DNA of 15,907 bases from Eggerthellaceae bacterium (GCA_900754955.1 CAAEEV010000020.1:1-15907); one strand, 5' to 3'. Counted from the stretch's first letter, positions 7,990-14,834 are shown. Numbers and translations are program-made. Notes: generated by a model not told the origin, from the letters alone.

Positions 7990-8285
7990 GGTGTCCTGCG
8001 AAATGGTGGCGCCGTGGGCTTCTCGGATTCCTCGAACGTGAGCTGGTTCTGGTTGATGGCCTCATCGAGCGTGGCGAGGTTCGGCGTGTCCTGACCGGTG
8101 CACGCCTTGCTGGCGTCGACGGTGCCGTTGGTCGCCGGTGCGGTCGATCCCGAACCGCCGGCGGTCTCGGTGCTCGAGCAGCCCGTCAGGCCGATGCCCG
8201 CCATGCCGAGCATGGCAGCGCCCGCCATCGCGGCTGATCCGCCGATGAGAAACTGTCGTCTGCTCATTCCCTTTTGCTTAGCCAT
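7986..8285 (-). CDS. N-terminal fragment: Tat signal and lipobox of the hydrolase
   Basis: This 99-residue reading frame starts MAKQKGMSRRQFLIGG. It has the twin-arginine motif SRRQFL (residues 8-13), a hydrophobic Ala/Gly/Met-rich core, and LTGC with a lipobox-type cysteine near residue 37, so the mature protein would be exported folded by Tat and lipid-anchored to the membrane. A low-complexity Ser/Thr/Gly/Ala linker follows. The last codons after EESEKP (TAPPFRRTP) are out-of-frame readthrough ending at TGA. The start at 8285 is preferred over the next Met (codon 7) because AAGGAA lies about 8 nt upstream of it. An upstream in-frame extension to 8441 lacks such support and would bury the Tat signal. 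Confidence 0.8.
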   Translation of the reverse strand: MAKQKGMSRRQFLIGGSAAMAGAAMLGMAGIGLTGCSSTETAGGSGSTAPATNGTVDASKACTGQDTPNLATLDEAINQNQLTFEESEKPTAPPFRRTP

Positions 8286-8458
8286 GTTCCGATTCCTTTC
8301 CCCTTGGATTTCGGATGGGGCAGGCGCGCCTCTGCGTGCGAGTCGCTGCGAGCGGTGCGCGGCGACCTCGTCGGGCGCGGGCGGCGCTCTGCCGTTGCGG
8401 CGCATCCCTCGGCTGCCGCAACTAGCCGAAACGATAGGCATTTGCGGGCGCGCCGTCT

Positions 8459-8474
8459 CCCCATAAAAATGGGG
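8459..8474. promoter_or_regulatory. Palindrome CCCCAT-AAAA-ATGGGG upstream of hydrolase
   Basis: A 6-bp perfect dyad with an AT centre, about 175 bp upstream of the hydrolase start. As RNA it would form only a small hairpin without a U-tract, so a protein-binding site is at least as likely as a terminator for the LuxR gene. It is a candidate target of the neighbouring LuxR regulator. Confidence 0.35.
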
Positions 8475-8503
8475 GAATTCGCAAAAGTCCAGGTCAGATT
8501 GGG

Positions 8504-8522
8504 AGTATAAGGAGGGATATAC
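8504..8522 (-). promoter_or_regulatory. Possible promoter or operator dyad GTATA-N8-TATAC
   Basis: GTATA (8505-8509) and TATAC (8518-8522) form a dyad 18 nt after the LuxR stop. On the minus strand, 8509-8504 reads TATACT, a reasonable -10 hexamer; the matching -35 position is weak. The same TATACT occurs upstream of the LuxR gene at 10264-10269. Confidence 0.3.
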
Positions 8523-8539
8523 AGCAGGGAAAGCGGAAG

Positions 8540-10168
8540 TCAGAGACTCTGCTCAAGCTGGTTGACCGCCTCGATGAGCTCGTCTTTGCGGTGGATTCCC
8601 ATCTTGCGGTAGATGCTCTTGCTGTAGCCCTGCACGGTGCTCGGGGCGACGCCCAGCTCCTCCGCGACGCGCTTGGCGGTGTAGCCCTTCGCGACGAGCG
8701 CTGCGGTTTGCTGCTCGCGTTCGGTGAGGCCGTATGCGTCGGCGAGCGCTGAGGTGATGCGGCGATGGGCGTCCTCGGCGTTCGAGGGTGTGGGCGCTGC
8801 GGAGGCGGGTGCGGGCGCATCCGGCGGCTGGGGGAGGGGCGGCTGCTGCGCCTGGTCTGGCTGCTGCGCGCTCGCGTCCTGCGCGGCAGGTGCGTTCGCT
8901 GGCGGTTGGGCTGCGACGGCTTCGTCGTGCGGCTGCTGCCCGCCGCTGCGTGCGAGCTGCACGGCCTCAAGGAACATCTCGCGTTGGATGAACACCATCG
9001 CGAACAGCGCGACGCCCACGCCGAGCGCAACGATGAGCCCCGCCATCGCGCCGATGGGGGCGAGCAGCTCGTCGGGCGCGTGTCCGTAATAGGAGAACAG
9101 CGCCGGGATGATCGACGCGGTGATGCTCGACACGGTGGCGTAGAGGGCGATGAACGTTCCCGCGCAGGCGGCGCTCGTGCGGTCGGCGTCGGAGCGCCAC
9201 AGCTCGATGAGCGCCATGAGGTAGACGAGCAGCGCGGAGTAGAGGCCCGTGATGAAGGGGACGAGGTCGCTCATGGGCAGCACGAGCAGCAGCACCACGA
9301 TCGTGGCGAAGCCCACGAGCCCGGTGCCGCCGACGGCGAGCGTTCCCTCGGTGGCGGTTCGCGCGCGCAGCGCGATGAGCAGAAGCACGATGCCGATCGC
9401 GGCCGAGACGAGGTAGGTGTAGCCGGTGTGCGAGGCGGTGGTGTAGTTGATGCCGCCCGAGGAGTAGATGCTGCGCAAAAACGCGCCGCAGAGCACCTCG
9501 ATGAAGATGAGCAGCAGGGCGAGCAGGCGCAGCCTGCGGAAGAAGCGCTGCTGGTGCGGCAGCGCGGGCAGCGCACCTGGTGCGTCGGATTGCTCGTCGT
9601 CGATGTTTTCCGGTTTCGAGATCGGGCGGGAGCGGCGATGCGCGCGCAGGAGCGCGAGCGACGCGAGCGGGTACAGCGCCGACAGGACGGCGGCCGCATC
9701 GCGGGGGAGCAGATCGACGGCGCCGCAGAGATGGCTTGCAACGAACGCGCCGAGCGCGAACGCGGCGATGTGCCGGCGGCTGATGGCCGTGGCCTCGCGG
9801 AACCAGTTCATGGTGAGTGCGGCGAACCCGATGGAGAGCACGATGACGCTTGCGTTGAAGAACGCCGGTGCCGCCACGTCGAAGAAGCGGCCTGCGCATA
9901 CGAGGAGAACGCCTGCGGGTGCGGCGAGCGATACTGCATCGAGCACCCGGGACGCCGTCGCCTTATCGTCGAAGCGCTTGAGTGTGGGCAGCGCGATCAG
10001 CACGATGCCGATGAGGATGGTCGCGCAGTCGAAGGAGATGCGCATGCCCGAGGGGTCGGGGGTGGAGCTCGTTGCGAGCGAGCCGAAGAAGGGAGGGCGC
10101 AGCATCGCGCAGTACAGCGCAAGGCCTGCGAAGGCGCATGCGTTCGACACCGCTGCGCGATTCGGCAT
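8540..10168 (-). CDS. Membrane-bound LuxR-family transcriptional regulator
   Basis: A 542-residue protein with a polytopic N-terminal half and a DNA-binding C-terminus. About twelve hydrophobic segments span residues 7-395, split by an Arg-rich cytosolic loop (about 175-215). A low-complexity Pro/Ala/Gln linker (about 408-463) leads to a LuxR/GerE helix-turn-helix (about 479-536): YGLTEREQQTAALVAKGYT, then the recognition helix after VAPSTVQGY. No receiver domain is present, so the membrane half is probably the sensor. This layout is common and expanded in Eggerthellaceae, where such regulators often sit beside the enzyme they control. Here the gene directly precedes the secreted double hydrolase on the same strand, making that its likely target. 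GAGGGGG lies 6 nt upstream of the ATG. The ligand cannot be inferred. Confidence 0.93.
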   Translation of the reverse strand: MPNRAAVSNACAFAGLALYCAMLRPPFFGSLATSSTPDPSGMRISFDCATILIGIVLIALPTLKRFDDKATASRVLDAVSLAAPAGVLLVCAGRFFDVAAPAFFNASVIVLSIGFAALTMNWFREATAISRRHIAAFALGAFVASHLCGAVDLLPRDAAAVLSALYPLASLALLRAHRRSRPISKPENIDDEQSDAPGALPALPHQQRFFRRLRLLALLLIFIEVLCGAFLRSIYSSGGINYTTASHTGYTYLVSAAIGIVLLLIALRARTATEGTLAVGGTGLVGFATIVVLLLVLPMSDLVPFITGLYSALLVYLMALIELWRSDADRTSAACAGTFIALYATVSSITASIIPALFSYYGHAPDELLAPIGAMAGLIVALGVGVALFAMVFIQREMFLEAVQLARSGGQQPHDEAVAAQPPANAPAAQDASAQQPDQAQQPPLPQPPDAPAPASAAPTPSNAEDAHRRITSALADAYGLTEREQQTAALVAKGYTAKRVAEELGVAPSTVQGYSKSIYRKMGIHRKDELIEAVNQLEQSL

Positions 10169-10407
10169 CTTGTCCCCCTCTGATTATGTCCCTCCCTGTC
10201 GGCGCGCCGCCTGCCCGTGCGCAAAGATGCGCAGCTGGCGGAACGGCGGCAGCCGATCGCTCTAGTATAGTGCATCGGCGTTTGCCCAAGGCGCGTTCGG
10301 GCTCGGTGCGCCCGCTGCTTCTGCCGTATGGCGTGCGGGTCGGGGCGCGAAAGCCTCGGGATCCTGGTGCGGGCCGACCCTTCCCGCACTCGCCGCATCC
10401 GCGAAAA
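10169..10407. other. Upstream region of the LuxR regulator
   Basis: No gene is seen. It should contain the LuxR promoter; a minus-strand TATACT at 10264-10269 is a plausible -10, about 95 nt before the ATG, without a recognisable -35. The rest, toward the ferritin terminator, is featureless GC-rich DNA. Confidence 0.4.
10264..10269 (-). promoter_or_regulatory. Possible -10 box (TATACT) for the LuxR gene
   Basis: The hexamer matches TATAAT at five of six positions in a GC-rich setting. The expected -35 window 16-18 nt upstream has no TTGACA-like sequence, so it would need an activator or an alternative sigma factor. Confidence 0.3.
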
Positions 10408-10438
10408 CGCCCCGCCGCCTTGAGTTGGCGACGGGGCG
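10408..10438 (-). terminator. Rho-independent terminator of the ferritin gene
   Basis: A 12-bp stem (10408-10419 with 10427-10438; one G-U wobble in the minus-strand RNA) closes a 7-nt loop. On the minus strand it is followed by TTTTCGC. It lies 50 nt past the ferritin stop codon and is correctly oriented for it. Confidence 0.8.
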
Positions 10439-10487
10439 CATCGTGGTGCGGGCCGTGTTGTTTCAGGCTCGGTTGCGGGGCGGGCGC

Positions 10488-11003
10488 CTACGCGTTCGCG
10501 AGCGGTGCGGGCACGGTGTAGGTGCGCGCCGCGTACTCCTGGTTGAGCTCGTAGAGCGAACGGGCATCGCAGCCGAACAGGCGCATCTTCGTGATCATGT
10601 CGTCGGCGGTGTCCTCTTCCTCCATCTGCTCGTCGATGAACCAGTCGAGGAACTTCATGGCGCGGTAGTCCTTCACGGCCTCGGCGGCGGCGTAGATGTC
10701 GTTGATGAGCGAGGTCACGTACTTCTCGTGCTCGAGCGCGGCCTCAAGTGGCTCGATGTAGCTCGAGAACGTCTTGTCGGGGGCGGCGATGGGGCCGAGC
10801 TTCACCTTCTCGCCGTTCTCGTGCAGGTAGTTGCGGAAGATGAGCGCATGGTCGCGCTCTTCCTGGGCTTGGATCTCGTACCAGTTGGCGTAGCCGTCGA
10901 GGCCCTCCTCCTCGTAGTAGTCAGCGAAGGAGAGGTACAGGTAGGCCGAGTACAGCTCCTTGTTGATCTGGTCGTTGATGAGTTCGTAGACGCGCTGGTC
11001 CAT
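10488..11003 (-). CDS. ftnA: Bacterial non-heme ferritin (FtnA-type)
   Basis: A 171-residue four-helix-bundle protein that would oxidise Fe(II) and store ferric iron in a cytoplasmic 24-mer. The ferroxidase ligands are all visible: Glu16, Glu49, His52 (in QEERDHA), Glu93, Gln126 and Glu129 (in FIDEQMEEE). Each is one position before the E. coli FtnA equivalents (17, 50, 53, 94, 127, 130), which makes the assignment firm and argues against a bacterioferritin (no heme Met needed) or a Dps. Length is normal. The ATG at 11003 has a GGAG about 9 nt upstream. It is transcribed alone, ends at a clear terminator, and diverges from the small Cys-rich gene at 11256. Function is catalytically competent by inspection. 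Confidence 0.96.
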   Translation of the reverse strand: MDQRVYELINDQINKELYSAYLYLSFADYYEEEGLDGYANWYEIQAQEERDHALIFRNYLHENGEKVKLGPIAAPDKTFSSYIEPLEAALEHEKYVTSLINDIYAAAEAVKDYRAMKFLDWFIDEQMEEEDTADDMITKMRLFGCDARSLYELNQEYAARTYTVPAPLANA

Positions 11004-11044
11004 GATGGGTCTCCAATCCGAACGAAGGGTTTGCGTACGCTGCC

Positions 11045-11050
11045 ATCATA
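11045..11050 (-). promoter_or_regulatory. Possible -10 box (TATGAT) for ferritin
   Basis: On the minus strand the sequence GGTATGATGG gives a hexamer with five of six consensus positions, about 42 nt before the ferritin ATG. The -35 region is GC-rich and not consensus. Further upstream, GGACGG (11148-11153) and CCGTCC (11170-11175) form a dyad that also encloses a GGAATTCC palindrome; an iron-responsive operator there is only a guess. Confidence 0.3.
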
Positions 11051-11240
11051 CCGCTCTCGTTGCGGGCGGCGGGCTTTCATGTACGTGCAGCGAAAAAGAA
11101 CCACGGGTTCCGCCGCGGTGGGGATGATGCCTGTGGCACGGGAAACGGGACGGAATTCCTGAGGATTACCCGTCCAAATTTGCTCATATCGGCTCGATTG
11201 ACCTTTCTATCATGATTGCAGTTCCGTAGCACGCATCGCA

Positions 11241-11247
11241 AAGGAGG
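11241..11247 (+). promoter_or_regulatory. Shine-Dalgarno sequence of the small Cys-rich gene
   Basis: AAGGAGG, a full-length match to the anti-Shine-Dalgarno, lies 8 nt before the ATG at 11256. It is the strongest ribosome binding site in the window and the main reason to accept such a short open frame as a gene. Confidence 0.8.
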
Positions 11248-11255
11248 CGAGTTCG

Positions 11256-11465
11256 ATGCGAAGAGATCCGTTCGAGCATCAAAAGGATATGTCGACGTAT
11301 CCTCGATGCATAGCGTGCATCTCATACTGTCCGATGAAAGTACCGTGGCGCGATGAAGAGGGGAAAATCCAAATGAGATGCAGCAGCCCTGTTCGTGCGA
11401 AGATTTTCGCTGAACAAGAAGCGCTTTCTGCTCGCAGCGGGGATCGCGACCCAAGCGGGTGTTAA
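11256..11465 (+). CDS. Small cysteine-rich protein of unknown function
   Basis: A 69-residue protein that I do not recognise. It has Cys18-x2-Cys21-x3-Cys25-Pro, a fourth cysteine at 42 (MRCSSP) and a last one at 69. The four central cysteines could bind zinc or an iron-sulfur cluster; the C-x2-C-x3-C-P spacing is not the standard ferredoxin C-x2-C-x2-C-x3-C-P. There is no signal peptide or membrane segment, so it should be cytoplasmic. It is the only plus-strand gene, is divergent from ferritin and convergent with the PucR-type regulator. Its TAA (11463-11465) shares three bases with the regulator's stop (11462-11464). The perfect Shine-Dalgarno sequence and the exact fit between neighbours support a real gene. 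A regulatory or metal-related role beside ferritin is speculation. Confidence 0.7.
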   Translation: MRRDPFEHQKDMSTYPRCIACISYCPMKVPWRDEEGKIQMRCSSPVRAKIFAEQEALSARSGDRDPSGC

Positions 11466-13372
11466 ACGAGCTCCTCGATCCCGACGAGATGCATGATGTC
11501 GAGCGCGAGCGCAATGTCGAAAAACGTGCGCGTATCGCGAATGTCTATTCCAGCGGCTTTCTCGATGCTTTTCAGGCGATATTTCAAGCCGCTCGAGGAG
11601 AGGCTGAGATCTTCGGCTGTCTTGTGCGAGTTGCCCCTGTTGCCGACGTACGTCTCCAGCGTCAGAAGAAGCTCGGATCCCGTTTCTTTGTCTGAGTCGA
11701 TGAGCGGCTTGAGCCGTATGGAGGCGAAATCCTTCATGACCGATGTGTCGAGCGATCCGTAGAGGAGTGTTCTGGCATTGAATTGCTCAAGCGACAGAAC
11801 TTCTCCGGCATGACCGAGGTTCTTTCCAAGCTCAATGATTTTGCGTGCGGAGTCGAAAGACGAGGCGTAGTCTCCCTCGTTGCAGCAAACGCTGCCGACC
11901 CCGACGGTGAACACTAACTTCGGAAAACTGCGCTCGAGATCGCTTTTCAGATTCTCTGCCAAGGCGCTGATGGCCTTCGACGACGCGTCAGCGCCGTCCT
12001 GCATAATTGCGATAAGATGCTTGTCGCGATAGACGATCAGCATTTTTGCATCACCGATGTCCGCCCGCCGTGCGGTTCCGGTCAGCACTTGAATCCAATC
12101 GTGGGACTGCGGCGCTCCGACTGAGGGGGGAAGATTTCCCTCAGGATCGAATATCTCGACGACGATCATTCTGCTTGGCATGCTGAGGTCGAAATTTAGC
12201 TCTTTTGAGTAGTTGAGCGCAGGATTTGACTTCTCGTGCTTGCCGGTCACGAGGTCGTCGATAAATGCACTCATGAGCTTCCCGTTGAGCTCGCTAATGT
12301 AGCGCTGCTCGGCAATGTGCTTCCCGAATATCGCAGCGATGCGCTCCACGGCGTCTTCGTCTGCTTTCGAGAACGGAAAATCAATGCGCAGCAGGGACAG
12401 GTATCCAAGTCGACGGTTGCTTGCAAAGAGAGGACAAACGACGCGATTGACGGTATGCCCAGAAACGTTGTCGGAGAGTCGGAATCCTGTGCGTTTGCTT
12501 TCGTAATAGTTGGAGGCGTGCGAGAAAGAAGGACTTCCCTTTAAGGTGAGTCCGTTAAGAACGCTCGCGGTGGAGCCGTCGTCTTTCTGGTCGTTGCGGT
12601 GCGTCCAGTGATGGGTAACGACCCCGAACTCCTCGATCGCCGCCGTGCAACCGAAGGTCGTCGACAGCTCTTTGATGGCGCGGTCGAGCGCATCTTCCTG
12701 CATGGTCCTGCTGGAAACGAGGTTCTCTATGGTCTGAATAATCGAATCTACTTCGGAATGCCGTCTCGGGCTGCCTACTGGGTAGACTCCCGAAGCCCCC
12801 TTGATGTCGGCGAACTCTTGGGTGAAGGCGGGAAGACTCTCTTGTTCCTTCTCCCAATCGCTCCTCGGCTTTCCTACGAAACGGCAGCTTGGCCCTCGGA
12901 AGCAGCTGCAAGACTCCTCAAGGTAGACGTAGTGCTTCTCGGGCGCGAGAGCACTGGCGTATCCGGTGAGATATCCTGCGGTAAACCAACATACAGGGGC
13001 GTAGTGGTTGCCGAAGAAGAGGCGATGGTGCTCCGCCTCGAACGTTTGGGGAACATCTACAACGTGCCAATGGGCGTCGCCGTCAGTTCGTTCAGAATGC
13101 CACTTCATGCCGAGGTGCTCTAGGGATCGGGCGACGGCATCGAACAGGTCGACCTCATACGCTTCCATGGTGTCTTTGCGCTGCTCGCGATCGGTGAGGG
13201 CGGTGCGGGAACCGCAGGAGTACCCGTATCGAGCCATGACGGCAGCTGCTTCATGTGCGCCGAAGCGTTCTACGAGGTCTCGTCGCAACGTACTCAGGGG
13301 TGCTATGTCAAACAGAGGGCTTCCGGCAGGTTGCTCCGGTGTGGTTGTCGATCGCTCGCTGAGATTGTCCAT
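11462..13372 (-). CDS. PucR-type transcriptional regulator with XylR_N/V4R sensor and GAF domain
   Basis: A 636-residue regulator. Residues about 25-115 resemble the XylR N-terminal effector domain of aromatic-responsive activators. About 110-168 is a V4R (4-vinyl reductase) domain with Cys155, Cys157 and Cys163 in ESCSCFRGPSC, a possible metal site. About 225-355 fits a GAF domain. About 395-525 fits the degenerate GGDEF-like (CdaR) domain. About 570-630 is the PucR-type helix-turn-helix. In that helix-turn-helix the usual HRNTL is SSSGL, while the flanking KYRLKSIE and DIALALDI are conserved. XylR_N/V4R normally sits in front of an NtrC-type AAA+ domain, so this pairing is notable. It follows two MFS genes on the same strand and probably controls them in response to an aromatic or hydrophobic ligand. 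The start at 13372 is chosen for its AGGAGG site; a frame extension to 13429 lacks one. Confidence 0.85.
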   Translation of the reverse strand: MDNLSERSTTTPEQPAGSPLFDIAPLSTLRRDLVERFGAHEAAAVMARYGYSCGSRTALTDREQRKDTMEAYEVDLFDAVARSLEHLGMKWHSERTDGDAHWHVVDVPQTFEAEHHRLFFGNHYAPVCWFTAGYLTGYASALAPEKHYVYLEESCSCFRGPSCRFVGKPRSDWEKEQESLPAFTQEFADIKGASGVYPVGSPRRHSEVDSIIQTIENLVSSRTMQEDALDRAIKELSTTFGCTAAIEEFGVVTHHWTHRNDQKDDGSTASVLNGLTLKGSPSFSHASNYYESKRTGFRLSDNVSGHTVNRVVCPLFASNRRLGYLSLLRIDFPFSKADEDAVERIAAIFGKHIAEQRYISELNGKLMSAFIDDLVTGKHEKSNPALNYSKELNFDLSMPSRMIVVEIFDPEGNLPPSVGAPQSHDWIQVLTGTARRADIGDAKMLIVYRDKHLIAIMQDGADASSKAISALAENLKSDLERSFPKLVFTVGVGSVCCNEGDYASSFDSARKIIELGKNLGHAGEVLSLEQFNARTLLYGSLDTSVMKDFASIRLKPLIDSDKETGSELLLTLETYVGNRGNSHKTAEDLSLSSSGLKYRLKSIEKAAGIDIRDTRTFFDIALALDIMHLVGIEELV

Positions 13373-13376
13373 GCGT

Positions 13377-13382
13377 CCTCCT
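13377..13382 (-). promoter_or_regulatory. Shine-Dalgarno sequence fixing the regulator start
   Basis: Read on the minus strand, AGGAGG lies 4 nt before the ATG at 13372. The alternative ATG 19 codons upstream (13429) has only an AT-rich leader and no such site, so the shorter protein is preferred. Confidence 0.7.
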
Positions 13383-13394
13383 GCAATATGAAGA

Positions 13395-13424
13395 CGATGC
13401 GCGACCGAGACTGGTTGCGCATCG
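13395..13424. promoter_or_regulatory. Inverted repeat CGATGCGC...GCGCATCG upstream of the regulator
   Basis: Exact 8-bp arms (13395-13402 and 13417-13424), with three further pairs inside (ACC/GGT) after one mismatch. It lies 12 nt upstream of the regulator's Shine-Dalgarno sequence and 66 nt past the stop of the preceding MFS gene. No U-tract follows, so an operator (perhaps for autoregulation) or an RNA processing hairpin is more likely than a terminator. Confidence 0.45.
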
Positions 13425-13489
13425 CTCATTTTAGTAGATGTGCTTTGGATGTCGTGGCCGACTTTGTTCTGCCCGGGCCAATGCGTCGA

Positions 13490-14737
13490 TCAGCTGTCCG
13501 AGCCTTCTGAAGCAGGAATGGGGTCGGCGATGGGTTTCGGCAATGTCAGGGTGATGAGGAGCGAGATGATCATCATCACCGCGGCGAGGAGAAAGGCGCT
13601 GCCGAGCGATCCCGTGGCATCCGCGATGATTCCCCCAGCGATAGGGCCGAGCGTTCTTCCCACCAGTCCGAGGGTGCAGATGACGCCAGAGCCTCTTCCG
13701 CGCAATTCGGGCGGGTAGTAGTCGGACATCATGGCAGAGATGACAGGAACCATGCCGAGGCCGAGGCCCATTGCAACCACCATGACGAACATTAGCGCCA
13801 CGTTGCCGTAGAAGGCGAAGAACCCAATCGCGCATGCCGACCAAAGAGCTGCTGCACAAGCGACGATATGCTTGCGCTGGATTCGATCGGAGAGGGGTCC
13901 CCAGATCTGCTGCCCGATGAGCTGCCCGAAGCTGTATGTCGATACGGCGAGTCCGGCGAGTGCCGCAGTCGCACCTGCGTCTGCCATCGACTTCGCCATA
14001 AAGCCGGAGATCACGAGGTAACCCGCCTGCCAAAAGATGTACATGATGCCCAGATGCCAGGTGATGGGCATCTTGAAGATGCGGAGGCTGCTTCCGCGTT
14101 TATCCTTAGGGATGGAAACTTCAATGACGGGGGTGCCTATGGGAGCGAGTCCCTTGTCTTTCGGGGAATCCCTTAAGATGATGAAAATAAGTGCGGCAAG
14201 GATGAGAACAATGGCTCCCATGGCAACGGAGGTTTGCTGCCATCCAAGGGCGAGAGAAACGGATGGGACGACGGCTCCGAGAACCATTCCCATGATGACG
14301 GAGCCAGGGGTGATTAGACTCATAGCCCGGCCTCTTTTGTCGGGGTAGAACCAGGCTCCGACTATCTTCGAGAGCGTAGCATTGAACACGCCGGCAGCGC
14401 CGAATCCCACGATACCGTAAAGTACGACAGCTTTCAGAAAACTGTCTGCTGCGAAGCCGAACGCGACGGAGAATGCGCCGATGACGAGTGCGGCAGCGGT
14501 TGAGGCGCACCGTGCACCGAACCGGTCCGCTATGAATCCCCAAACGATGGCGGCGCCGCCGGAAGTAAATCCGTAAACCGAGATGATGAGGCTGGACGAC
14601 GCGTTGTCAAGCTGAAGCGATTCGGCTATGAAGCTCAATTGAAGCGGGACGAGCTGGATGGCGAACATCATGGCGGCCGTACAGCAGAGTCCGCCCAGTA
14701 CGATAAGCCATCCGTAGTGAAATGTCTTGCGACTCAT
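13490..14737 (-). CDS. MFS transporter (oxalate/formate or monocarboxylate antiporter-like)
   Basis: A 415-residue major facilitator carrier with about twelve hydrophobic segments in two halves and a charged central loop (about 188-222). The loop-2/3 motif GFIADRFGAR is at 67-76, its second-half counterpart GPLSDRIQRK at 280-289, and YPPELRGRGSG at 341-351. Overall pattern and length suit small organic-anion carriers, such as those for formate, oxalate or monocarboxylates, or the related aromatic-acid carriers. The substrate cannot be fixed by sight. GGAGG lies 8 nt before the ATG at 14737. The gene lies between another MFS gene (144 bp upstream) and the XylR_N/V4R-PucR regulator (117 bp downstream) on the same strand, so the three may be co-expressed. 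A role in uptake or exchange of the regulator's ligand is the simplest idea. Confidence 0.9.
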   Translation of the reverse strand: MSRKTFHYGWLIVLGGLCCTAAMMFAIQLVPLQLSFIAESLQLDNASSSLIISVYGFTSGGAAIVWGFIADRFGARCASTAAALVIGAFSVAFGFAADSFLKAVVLYGIVGFGAAGVFNATLSKIVGAWFYPDKRGRAMSLITPGSVIMGMVLGAVVPSVSLALGWQQTSVAMGAIVLILAALIFIILRDSPKDKGLAPIGTPVIEVSIPKDKRGSSLRIFKMPITWHLGIMYIFWQAGYLVISGFMAKSMADAGATAALAGLAVSTYSFGQLIGQQIWGPLSDRIQRKHIVACAAALWSACAIGFFAFYGNVALMFVMVVAMGLGLGMVPVISAMMSDYYPPELRGRGSGVICTLGLVGRTLGPIAGGIIADATGSLGSAFLLAAVMMIISLLITLTLPKPIADPIPASEGSDS

Positions 14738-14762
14738 GTTCGCACCTCCAGTTTTCTACAGC

Positions 14763-14778
14763 GGAAACGTTTGTTTCC
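14763..14778. promoter_or_regulatory. Palindrome GGAAAC-GTTT-GTTTCC upstream of the MFS gene
   Basis: A perfect 6-bp dyad with a 4-nt centre, 25 nt before the MFS start codon and close to its Shine-Dalgarno sequence. The position suits a repressor or activator operator, with the adjacent PucR-type regulator as a candidate binder. A small RNA hairpin is the alternative. Confidence 0.4.
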
Positions 14779-14790
14779 CGTATGCAGCTG

Positions 14791-14834
14791 CCCCGCAGAT
14801 GGTGGGCTTATGGTGGCGCTTGCCATCTGCGGGG
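14791..14834 (-). terminator. Strong hairpin between the two MFS genes
   Basis: CCCCGCAGATGG (14791-14802) and its exact complement (14823-14834) form a 12-bp stem with a 20-nt loop, 47 nt past the stop of the right-hand MFS gene. No U-tract follows on either strand, so it is at best an imperfect terminator. It could stabilise the upstream mRNA end or reduce readthrough into the next gene. Confidence 0.5.

Larger units (their letters stand above)
6097..8285 (-). pseudogene. Tat-exported lipoprotein with two alpha/beta-hydrolase domains, split by a one-base frameshift
   Basis: The full gene would run from ATG at 8285 (AAGGAA ribosome binding site at about 8292-8298) to the stop at 6097, encoding about 729 residues. 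The N-terminal frame carries the signal peptide and ends at a TGA (7986-7988). The rest lies in another frame. Adding one C to the CCC run at 8016-8018 joins them as ...EESEKP-HGATISQDTVSYLH.... The joined segment is supported by the internal repeat: ISQDT before domain 1 corresponds to VSQDT before domain 2, and ISQDT is read only in the downstream frame, 5' of any usable start. Either the gene is a recent one-base-deletion pseudogene, or the base was lost in sequencing or assembly. A programmed shift is less likely, because no slippery site with a downstream structure is evident. The gene follows a LuxR regulator on the same strand, 254 bp away. Confidence 0.8.
8286..8539. other. Intergenic region between LuxR regulator and hydrolase
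   Basis: No gene is seen in these 254 bp. The part near the LuxR stop is AT-richer and holds two short dyads listed separately; the part near the hydrolase start is GC-rich. The length suggests the hydrolase has its own promoter here. Confidence 0.5.

Noticed and set aside
7986..8062. Programmed ribosomal frameshift in the hydrolase
   Set aside because: No slippery heptamer with a downstream pseudoknot is evident, and a simple one-base loss in a C run explains the data.
6187..8094. 635-codon open frame on the plus strand
   Set aside because: Antisense shadow of the hydrolase, which has complete catalytic motifs on the minus strand; the composition is typical of a shadow frame.
8765..10183. 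472-codon open frame on the plus strand
   Set aside because: Antisense shadow of the LuxR regulator; Arg/Glu/Gly-rich with no recognisable domain.
13373..13429. 19-codon N-terminal extension of the PucR-type regulator
   Set aside because: No Shine-Dalgarno sequence precedes the ATG at 13429, whereas AGGAGG precedes the ATG at 13372; the extension also overlaps an inverted repeat.
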